DNA of 64,000 nt from UBA4615 sp046046245 (lineage in GTDB: Bacteria > Pseudomonadota > Gammaproteobacteria > Burkholderiales > Burkholderiaceae_E): assembly GCA_046046245.1 (NCBI GenBank), contig JBJOKE010000073.1:11956-75955 (forward strand), given 5' to 3'. Position numbers and translations under genes: made by a program. Positions 57,811-64,000 of this stretch are shown here, one piece after another (position 1 is the stretch's first letter; each line of letters begins with the position of its first letter). Below the pieces are notes generated by a model. It saw nothing but the letters and a program-made list of their open reading frames with translations. It made no database searches and was not told the DNA's origin.

Positions 57811-60023
57811 ACCGCACGCTCGCCCGGTGCCTGGCCGAGCGGCTGGGACTCGCCGACGACGCGGCGCTGCACTCGACGCTCGCCGCCTGCGAGGCCGCGG
57901 CGCCGGCGGCCGATGCCGCGACCGCGCCGGTGCTCGGCGGGCTGCGGGGGCTGCTCGACGCGGTGTCGGGCGCGCTCGACGCGGCGCAGGCGCACGCCGC
58001 GACGCTCGAGCATGCTCTCGCCGCCCACCGCTTCGCGCTCGACCAGCACGCGATCGTCAGCGTCACCGACGCCGGCGGCCGGATCCTCGAGGCGAACGAG
58101 CGCTTCTGCGCGCTGACCGGCTACCGCCTCGACGAGCTGCTCGGCGCGAACCACCGGATCGTGAACAGCGGCGTCCATCCGCCCGAGTTCTTCGCGCGGA
58201 TGTGGCGGACGATCGCCGCAGGCGCCGTCTGGCACGGCGAGATCTGCAACCGCGGCAAGGACGGCTCGCTGCATTGGGTCGACGCGTCGATCGTGCCCAT
58301 CGCCGGGCCCGATGGCCGCCCCGAGCGCCACGTCGCGATCCGCACCGACATCACCGAGCGCAAGCGGGCCGAGGCCGCGCTGCGCCGGCAGCTGCACTTC
58401 AGCCGCGAGCTGCTCGACGCGATCCCGGTCGCGGTCTACTACAAGGACGGGCAGGGCCGCTTCCTCGGCATGAACCGCGCACTCGAGTGGCTGTTCGACA
58501 TCGACCGCCGCTTCGCGATCGGCCGGACCTCGGCCGAGGTCTTCGCCAATGGCTACGCCGACGTGCACGTCGAGCGCGACCGCGAACTGCTCGCCCGACC
58601 GTCCCGGCAGTCGTACGAGATGGAGATGCCGCTGCCCGACGGCACGCCGCGCACGCTCTACTACAGCAAGGCCTCGCTGACCGATGCCGCCGGCGCGGTC
58701 ACCGGCGTGGTCGGGGTGATCTTCGACACCACCGAGCGCAAGTCGCTCGAGCGCCGCCTGCAGGAGGCGAAGGACGCGGCCGAGGCCGCCAGCCTGGCGA
58801 AGAGCCAGTTCCTCGCGAACATGAGCCACGAGATCCGCACGCCGATGAACGGGATCATCGGCATGACCGACCTGGTGCTCGACACCGACCTCGCGGCGAA
58901 CCAGCGCGACTACCTCGAGACGGTCCGGCAGTCGGCCGACGCGCTGATGCAGATCATCGACGACCTGCTCGACCTGTCGAAGATCGAAGCCGGGAAGATG
59001 GAGCTCGAGTCGATCGACTTCGAGCCGCGCGCGCTGCTGGAGCACCTGTGCAAGCCGATCGCGCTGTCGGCCCGCCGCAAGGGGCTGGCCCTCGACCTGG
59101 AGCTGTCCGACGCGCTGCCCCGCGCGGCGCGCGGCGACCCGGGGCGGCTGCGGCAGGTGCTGGTGAACCTGCTGGGCAACGCGGTGAAGTTCACGCAGCG
59201 CGGGCGGGTGACGCTGGCGGTCGATGCCCGCCCCGATGCGACCGAGCCGGGCACCTGGACGCTCGACTGCGCGGTGCGCGACACCGGCATCGGCATCCCG
59301 GCCGACAAGCAGCGGCTGATCTTCGACGCGTTCGCGCAGGCCGACAGCTCGACGACGCGGCGCTTCGGCGGCACCGGCCTGGGCCTCGCGATCACCCGCC
59401 GGCTGGTCGAGGCGATGGGCGGCGAGATCGTCATCGACAGCGTGCCCGGCGAGGGCAGCACCTTCCGCTTCACGGTGCGGCTGCTGGCGGCGGCCGCCGA
59501 GGCGGCGACCACTGCGCCCGTCGCCGCCGCGGGCGCGCCCGACGGCGACGGGACCCCGAACGCGACGGATGATGCGCCCCGGCCCGAGCGGCCGCTGCGC
59601 GTGCTGCTCGCCGAGGACAACCCGGTGAACCGGAAGCTCGCGTCGCTGATGCTGCAGAAGCTCGGGCACGAGGTGGTGCTCGCGTCCGACGGCGCGCAGG
59701 CGCTCGCGCAGGTGGCCGCCGGACCGCTCGACCTCGTGCTGATGGACATGCAGATGCCCGAGATGGACGGCGTCGAGGCGACCCGCAGGATCCGCGCCGC
59801 AGGCCACCGGCTGCCGATCGTCGCGATGACCGCCAACGCGATGGACGGCGACCGGGCGCGCTGCCTCGAGGCCGGCATGAACGGCTTCCTCGCGAAGCCG
59901 GTGCGTGCGCCCGCACTCGCCGAGGCGCTCGCCGAGGCGCTCGCCGCAGTTGCCGCAGTTGCCGTGGTCGACGGGTTCGACGCGGTCGACGGGTTCGACG
60001 TGCGCGACGCGCTCGCCGGCTGA
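57807..60023 (+). CDS. Hybrid histidine kinase with two PAS domains
   Basis: A 738-residue cytosolic hybrid sensor. Domain order: a helical N terminus (1-70), PAS 1 (about 75-190; FALDQHAIVSVTDAGGRILEANERF), PAS 2 (about 200-315; LLDAIPVAVYYKDGQGRFLGMNRA), HisKA with His341 in MSHEIRTPMNG, HATPase (LLGNAVKFT, DTGIGIP, GTGLGLAI) and a receiver (about 595-710) with acceptor Asp647 in LMDMQMPEMDG. No membrane segment is seen, so it senses an internal signal such as redox or a small ligand. No cognate response regulator gene adjoins it. The last 30 residues are encoded by three successive tandem duplications. Confidence 0.9.
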   Translation: MNRTLARCLAERLGLADDAALHSTLAACEAAAPAADAATAPVLGGLRGLLDAVSGALDAAQAHAATLEHALAAHRFALDQHAIVSVTDAGGRILEANERFCALTGYRLDELLGANHRIVNSGVHPPEFFARMWRTIAAGAVWHGEICNRGKDGSLHWVDASIVPIAGPDGRPERHVAIRTDITERKRAEAALRRQLHFSRELLDAIPVAVYYKDGQGRFLGMNRALEWLFDIDRRFAIGRTSAEVFANGYADVHVERDRELLARPSRQSYEMEMPLPDGTPRTLYYSKASLTDAAGAVTGVVGVIFDTTERKSLERRLQEAKDAAEAASLAKSQFLANMSHEIRTPMNGIIGMTDLVLDTDLAANQRDYLETVRQSADALMQIIDDLLDLSKIEAGKMELESIDFEPRALLEHLCKPIALSARRKGLALDLELSDALPRAARGDPGRLRQVLVNLLGNAVKFTQRGRVTLAVDARPDATEPGTWTLDCAVRDTGIGIPADKQRLIFDAFAQADSSTTRRFGGTGLGLAITRRLVEAMGGEIVIDSVPGEGSTFRFTVRLLAAAAEAATTAPVAAAGAPDGDGTPNATDDAPRPERPLRVLLAEDNPVNRKLASLMLQKLGHEVVLASDGAQALAQVAAGPLDLVLMDMQMPEMDGVEATRRIRAAGHRLPIVAMTANAMDGDRARCLEAGMNGFLAKPVRAPALAEALAEALAAVAAVAVVDGFDAVDGFDVRDALAG
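59916..60001. repeat. Three adjacent short tandem duplications at the kinase 3' end
   Basis: CTCGCCGAGGCG twice (59916-59939), GCAGTTGCC twice (59946-59963) and an 18-bp unit starting GGTCGACGGGTTCGACG twice (59966-60001). All units are multiples of three and keep the frame. Confidence 0.9.
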
Positions 60024-60059
60024 GGCCGGCCCGCACGGGGTCCGCCCCGACGAGGCCGG

Positions 60060-60065
60060 TAGAAT
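60060..60065 (+). promoter_or_regulatory. -10-like hexamer seven bases before a start codon
   Basis: TAGAAT lies seven bases before the ATG at 60073, in the 49-base gap after the kinase gene. It suggests that the efflux operon has its own promoter with a leaderless or one-base-leader mRNA. Confidence 0.4.
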
Positions 60066-60072
60066 CGACCTC

Positions 60073-61323
60073 ATGAATGCGTGGCGCTGGGCCGGGGCGG
60101 TCCTCGTGGGACTCGCGGTCGCCGGTGGCTTCGGATGGCGCGCGTGGCGACCGACGCCGGTCGCCGTCGTGGCCGTCGCCGAGGCACCGCTCGTGCAGAC
60201 CCTGGTGTTCTCGGGCCGCGTGGCCGCGCCGGTGCGCGCCGAGCTGGGCTCGACCGTCACCGGGCGCGTGGTCTCGGTCGCGGTCCGCGAAGGCGACGCG
60301 GCGAAGACGGGCGACGTGCTCGCGCGGCTGGAGTCCGCCGAGCTGCAGGCCCAGCTCGCGCAGGCACAGGCCTCGCTGCGGCTCGCCGAGGCGCGGCTCA
60401 CCGGCCAGCGCGAGGTCGGCGCACCGACCGCCGACGCGGCGCTCGCGCAGGCGCAGGCCACCCTCGACGCGGCGCTGCTAGAGGCCCGCCGCAGCCGTGA
60501 CCTGTTCGACCGCGGCTACGTGTCGCAGGCCCGGATCGACGAGACCGGCCGCGCGGTGCGGATCGCCCGTGCGCAGCTCGACGCGGCGAGCGCGGCGGCC
60601 CGCGCGAACGTCGGCCGCGGCACCGAGGTCGAGCAGGCGCGGCTGCGCGTCGACGAGGCGCGCGCGGTGGTGGGGCTCGCGCAGGCGAAGCTCGCGCAGA
60701 CCGCGATCGTCGCGCCGACCGACGGCCGCATCGTCGCGCGGCTCGTCGAACCGGGGCAGATCGTGCAGCCGGGCCGCGCACTCTTCAGCTTCGCCGCCGC
60801 GGGCGCGACGCAGCTGGTCGGCCAGGCCGACGAGAAGTTCCTGTCGCAGCTCGCGGTCGGCCAGCCCGCCCGCGTGGTCGCCGACGCCTTCCCGCAGCAG
60901 CCCTTCGAGGCGCGCGTGATGCGGATCGCACCGGGCGTCGATGCCGCACGCGGCACGGTCGAGGTCAAGTTCGAGGTCGCCGCGCCGCCGCCCTTCCTGC
61001 GCGAGGACATGACGCTGTCGATGCAGGTGGCCACCGGCCGGCGCGAGCGCGCGGCGACGCTCCCGGCCACCGCCGTGCTCGGTGCCGGTGCCGAGGCGCG
61101 CGTGCGGCGCATCGACGACGCGGGCCGCGTCGTCGACCGGCCGGTGCGCATCGGGCTGCGCACGCTCGAGCGCGTCGAGGTCGCCGAGGGGCTCGCGCCC
61201 GGCGACGTGGTGATCGCCGCCCCGCTCGGCATCGAGCCCGGCATGCGGGCACGGGCGGCGCGCGACGGCGAGGCCGCGTCGGCGATCGGCACCGCCGCGG
61301 GCGCGGGCCCCGGCGGCCGCTGA
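60073..61323 (+). CDS. Periplasmic adaptor (HlyD/MacA-type membrane fusion protein)
   Basis: A 416-residue adaptor with one N-terminal membrane anchor (about 5-25), a biotinyl-lipoyl half-motif (GSTVTGRVVSVAVREGDAAKTGDVLARLE), a long coiled-coil hairpin (about 90-210), the second lipoyl half (IVAPTDGRIVARLVEPGQIVQPG) and beta-barrel domains. It bridges an inner-membrane transporter to an outer-membrane channel. The permease and ATPase genes follow, making a MacAB-like tripartite efflux set; the outer-membrane component is not in the window. Confidence 0.88.
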   Translation: MNAWRWAGAVLVGLAVAGGFGWRAWRPTPVAVVAVAEAPLVQTLVFSGRVAAPVRAELGSTVTGRVVSVAVREGDAAKTGDVLARLESAELQAQLAQAQASLRLAEARLTGQREVGAPTADAALAQAQATLDAALLEARRSRDLFDRGYVSQARIDETGRAVRIARAQLDAASAAARANVGRGTEVEQARLRVDEARAVVGLAQAKLAQTAIVAPTDGRIVARLVEPGQIVQPGRALFSFAAAGATQLVGQADEKFLSQLAVGQPARVVADAFPQQPFEARVMRIAPGVDAARGTVEVKFEVAAPPPFLREDMTLSMQVATGRRERAATLPATAVLGAGAEARVRRIDDAGRVVDRPVRIGLRTLERVEVAEGLAPGDVVIAAPLGIEPGMRARAARDGEAASAIGTAAGAGPGGR

Positions 61324-61339
61324 CCGGAGCACGTGCGCG

Positions 61340-62557
61340 ATGGGCTTCGCATGGCGCGTCGCGGTCCGCTTCCTGGTCGAGGGCCGCTCCCAGACGCTGC
61401 TGCTGGTGGTGGGCGTGGCCGCCGGCGTCGCGGTCGTGACCTACATCACCGCGCTGGTCGACGGCCTGCAGGCCAACACCATCCGACGCACGCTGGGCGT
61501 GCAGCCGCACCTGACGATCCGGCCGGTGAAGGACGTCCCGCTCGCCGGCCGGCTCGCGCCGCCGGGCACCGACGGCCCCGCGGCGGAACAGCCCCGCGCG
61601 CAGCGCACCCGCTCGATCGACAACTGGGTACCGCTCGCCCGCGCGCTCGAATCGGAGCCCGGCGTGACCGCGGTCTCGCCGATGGCCGGCGGCACCGCGC
61701 TCGCGCTGCGCGGCGAGGGCAGCCGCGCGGTCGCGATCGTCGGCGTCGAGCTCGAGCGCTACGACCGCATCGCCGCGCTGTCGGACAAGATCGTCGAGGG
61801 CGTGCCGCGGCTCGGCCCCGGCGAGGCGATCGTCGGCAAGGAGCTCGCCGAGGACCTCGGCGTGCGGCTCGGCGACCGCTTCACGCTCTCGCTGGGCAAG
61901 GACACCAACGAGCCGCTGCGCGCGGTCGCGATCTTCGACGTCGGCGTGCGCGACGTGAACCGCCGCAACGTCTACCTGCCGCTGCGCACCGCGCAGAGCC
62001 TGCTCGGCATCCCCGGCGGCGTCACCCAGCTCGACCTCACCGTCGACGACGTGTTCCGCGCCGAGTCGGTGGCTGCGCGGATGCGCGCGCGGTTGCCCTA
62101 CGAGGTCGAGAGCTGGATGCAGACGAACAGCCAGCTGCTCTCGGCGCTGGATGCGCAGACGATGTCGACGCGGCTGATCCGCGGCGTGGTGATGCTGGTG
62201 GTGGTGCTGGGCATCGCGAGCGTGCTCGTGGTCTCGGTGGTGCAGAAGCGCAAGGAGATCGGGATCCTGCGGGCGATGGGTGCGTCGCGCGCGCAGATGA
62301 CTCGGGTCTTCCTGATGCAGGGCGCGCTGGTGAGCGGCGCGGGCTCGGTGCTGGGCGCGGTGCTCGCGTGGGTCATGGTCGAGGGCTTCACCGCGCTGGT
62401 GAAGGGCGCCGACGGCCGGCCGCTGTTCCCGATCGTGCTCGACCTGCAGACCTTCGCGTGGGTCGCGGCCGGCGCGACGCTGGCCGGCCTGCTCGCCGCG
62501 GTGGCGCCGGCGCGGCGCGCGGCCGCGCTCGACCCGGCGCAGGCGATCCGGCTGTGA
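61340..62557 (+). CDS. ABC transporter permease, MacB/FtsX family
   Basis: A 405-residue permease. One N-terminal helix (about 15-40) is followed by a large periplasmic MacB_PCD domain (about 45-270) and three C-terminal helices with the FtsX core (VQKRKEIGILRAMGASRAQMTRVFLMQG). GGAG is nine bases before the ATG. Unlike MacB, the ATPase is a separate polypeptide, encoded next with a GTGA overlap, as in LolCD-type systems. It powers mechanotransmission to the adaptor rather than moving substrate through the membrane. Confidence 0.88.
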   Translation: MGFAWRVAVRFLVEGRSQTLLLVVGVAAGVAVVTYITALVDGLQANTIRRTLGVQPHLTIRPVKDVPLAGRLAPPGTDGPAAEQPRAQRTRSIDNWVPLARALESEPGVTAVSPMAGGTALALRGEGSRAVAIVGVELERYDRIAALSDKIVEGVPRLGPGEAIVGKELAEDLGVRLGDRFTLSLGKDTNEPLRAVAIFDVGVRDVNRRNVYLPLRTAQSLLGIPGGVTQLDLTVDDVFRAESVAARMRARLPYEVESWMQTNSQLLSALDAQTMSTRLIRGVVMLVVVLGIASVLVVSVVQKRKEIGILRAMGASRAQMTRVFLMQGALVSGAGSVLGAVLAWVMVEGFTALVKGADGRPLFPIVLDLQTFAWVAAGATLAGLLAAVAPARRAAALDPAQAIRL

Positions 62558-63237
62558 ACGGCCCGCTCGTCGCGCTGAGCGCGATCCGCAAGGTCTACAA
62601 CCCCGGCACGCCGATCGAGGCCGAGGTGCTTCACGGCATCGACCTCGAGCTCGAGGCGGGCGAGTTCGCCGCGATGATCGGACCGTCGGGTTCGGGCAAG
62701 AGCACGCTGCTCAACCTGATCGGCCTGCTCGAGCGGCCGACATCGGGGCAGTACCGGCTGCAAGGCGAGGCGGTCGAGACGCTCGACGACGATGCGCTGA
62801 CCGCCGCGCGGCTGCGCACGCTCGGCTTCGTCTTCCAGTTCCACCACCTGCTGCCGGCCTTCGACGCGCTCGAGAACGTCGCGATGCCGGTGCTGATCCG
62901 CGACGGTCGCATCGACGCCGCGGCCCGCGCCCGCGCCGCGTCCCTGCTGGACGCGGTCGGGCTCGCCGCGGCGAAGGGACGCCGACCCTCGCAGCTGTCG
63001 GGCGGCATGCAGCAGCGGGTCGCGATCGCGCGCGCGCTGATGCAGGACCCGCCGCTGGTGCTGGCCGACGAGCCCACCGGAAACCTCGACACCGCGTCGT
63101 CGCAGGCGATCTTCGAGCTGATGCGCCGCTTCAACCGGGAGTCGGGCACCGCCTTCCTGATCGTCACCCACGACCTGCGGATCGCAGGGAAGTGCGACCG
63201 CGTGATCGAGCTGATCGACGGGCGGCTCGCGCGCTGA
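62554..63237 (+). CDS. ABC transporter ATPase, MacB/LolD type
   Basis: A 227-residue ATPase with Walker A GPSGSGKST (43-51), Q-loop FQFHHLLPAF, signature LSGGMQQRV, Walker B VLADEPTGNLD and the H-loop VTHD. The DEPTGNLD sequence is characteristic of LolD/MacB/FtsE ATPases. It starts at GTG 62554, overlapping the permease stop. It energises the adaptor-permease pair encoded upstream. Confidence 0.93.
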   Translation: MNGPLVALSAIRKVYNPGTPIEAEVLHGIDLELEAGEFAAMIGPSGSGKSTLLNLIGLLERPTSGQYRLQGEAVETLDDDALTAARLRTLGFVFQFHHLLPAFDALENVAMPVLIRDGRIDAAARARAASLLDAVGLAAAKGRRPSQLSGGMQQRVAIARALMQDPPLVLADEPTGNLDTASSQAIFELMRRFNRESGTAFLIVTHDLRIAGKCDRVIELIDGRLAR

Positions 63238-63343
63238 ACGGGCGCGCCGCCGGCGCGCTCGGGGCCCGGGCGAGGTTCGCCGGCCGCCGGCGCGGCCGTT
63301 CCGGTGCCCGCGCGGCCGCCGCCCGCCCCGCGGCGGCGCCCCG

Positions 63344-63349
63344 TATCAT
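63344..63349 (+). promoter_or_regulatory. Possible -10 box before benE
   Basis: TATCAT lies 21 bases before the BenE start in a spacer of 133 bases that otherwise is G+C-rich and shows only imperfect hairpins. No -35 is evident. Confidence 0.3.
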
Positions 63350-63370
63350 CCGCCGACCACCGCCCGCCCG

Positions 63371-64000
63371 ATGACCGCCTCCATCCCGCTCCTCGAACGC
63401 CCCGCCGGCCCGCCCGCCTCGCCCGCGCGCGCGCTCGCCGACTTCGGCACGGTCTACGGCGCCAACGGCCTGATCGGCTTCATCTTCGCGGCCTCGGGCC
63501 CGGTCGCGGTGATCCTGTCGGCCGGCCAGCGCGGCGGCCTCGGCGCGGCCGAGCTCGCGTCCTGGCTGTTCGGCGTGTTCTTCGTCAACGGGCTGCTGAC
63601 CATCGCGCTGTCCTGCGTCTACCGCACGCCGCTGGTCTTCTTCTGGACGATCCCGGGCACGGTGCTGGTGGGCCCGACGCTCGCGCATGCGTCGCACGCC
63701 GAGGTGCTCGGCGCCTTCGTGGTCACCGGCGTGCTGATGGCCGTGCTCGGCCTGACGGGCTGGGTGCGGCGCGGCCTCGCCGCCGTGCCGATGCCGATCG
63801 TGATGGCGATGGTGGCGGGCGTGTTTCTTCGGTTCGGAATCGATCTCGTCGCCGCATTCCGCGATGGCCTGGCGATCACGCTGCCGATGGTGATCGTTTT
63901 CGTCGCGCTGTCGCTCTCGCCGAAGGTGTCGCGGTTTGTCCCGCCGTTGATCGCGGCGTTGATCGCGGGAGCCATCGCGATTTGGCTGCTCGGCAGTTTC
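63371..64000 (+). CDS. benE: Benzoate transporter BenE, 5' part only
   Basis: The first 210 residues are present and the frame is open to the window edge. The sequence shows seven or so hydrophobic helices and matches the BenE benzoate:proton symporter family (VYGANGLIGFIFAASGPVAVIL, FFWTIPGTVLVG, PMPIVMAMVAGVFLRFGIDL). BenE imports benzoate or related aromatic acids. The final 180 bases use TTG, CTT, GTT and TTT codons that are almost absent from neighbouring genes and drop to roughly 63% G+C, which may mark recent transfer or recombination. Confidence 0.88.
   Translation, partial: MTASIPLLERPAGPPASPARALADFGTVYGANGLIGFIFAASGPVAVILSAGQRGGLGAAELASWLFGVFFVNGLLTIALSCVYRTPLVFFWTIPGTVLVGPTLAHASHAEVLGAFVVTGVLMAVLGLTGWVRRGLAAVPMPIVMAMVAGVFLRFGIDLVAAFRDGLAITLPMVIVFVALSLSPKVSRFVPPLIAALIAGAIAIWLLGSF

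Noticed and set aside
1..64000. tRNA, rRNA, insertion sequences or prophage genes
   Set aside because: No transposase, integrase or phage protein motif, no terminal inverted repeats with target duplications and no tRNA-like cloverleaf were recognised on either strand by reading.

Overview
The window is about 72% G+C and has the gene content of a free-living betaproteobacterium, most probably of the order Burkholderiales. The evidence is the block trkA-ntrX-ntrY-DUF4390-rsmB-htpX-fmt-def running opposite to lysM-dprA-topB, the lineage-typical small families DUF3567 and DUF3717, a topoisomerase III with a histone H1-like Ala/Lys tail, and two tripartite TRAP transporters. No rRNA, tRNA, insertion sequence, phage gene or CRISPR array is visible. 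Names rest on reading motifs by eye; no database search was run.

Layout. 1-9 kb: end of a thioesterase gene, a Pat/acyl-CoA-synthetase-like acetyltransferase, and scattered single genes (DUF423, lysophospholipase-like hydrolase, a lipoprotein-signalled methyltransferase, DUF3617, DUF1254/1214). 8.4-20.4 kb: a catabolic island with a TRAP transporter, a ferredoxin / glutamine-synthetase-like / Rieske oxygenase operon on the minus strand, and a divergent plus-strand operon of pcaB-like cycloisomerase, pcaDC fusion, PhzS-like flavin monooxygenase and a HAD hydrolase, closed by an orphan phosphonoacetaldehyde hydrolase. 20.6-24.1 kb: rhodanese, DUF3567, CobW-type GTPase and TrkH. 24.3-29.1 kb: a tightly overlapping operon for a GltD-like iron-sulfur flavoprotein and a two-subunit 2-oxoacid:acceptor oxidoreductase. 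29.2-38.1 kb: accessory genes, including an ankyrin lipoprotein with a 36-bp minisatellite, two MFS exporters, LysR and GntR regulators (the latter with a repeat-built tail) and a degenerate sensor kinase. 38.1-42.1 kb: a second TRAP transporter of the mannitol/chloroaromatic (FcbT) type with an enlarged permease. 42.2-56.7 kb: conserved housekeeping core (K+ uptake, NtrYX, rRNA methylation, HtpX, formyl-Met processing, LysM, DprA, TopB). 56.8-64 kb: ChaC, a candidate small RNA with a strong intrinsic terminator, a hybrid histidine kinase, a MacAB-like efflux set and the start of a BenE benzoate transporter.

How the parts fit. The TRAP systems, Rieske/GS operon, beta-ketoadipate-branch genes and BenE indicate a metabolism built on uptake and oxidation of aromatic and organic acids. 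The 2-oxoacid oxidoreductase operon probably links oxoacid oxidation to reduced ferredoxin or NAD(P)H. The least explained signals are (i) a repeated start architecture in which a -10-like hexamer lies exactly six bases before the start codon, suggesting leaderless mRNAs; (ii) the GS-like/Rieske/ferredoxin operon, resembling a reduced aniline-dioxygenase system; (iii) a sensor protein that has lost its catalytic histidine but kept a receiver domain; and (iv) a CU-rich-loop small RNA candidate before the hybrid kinase.
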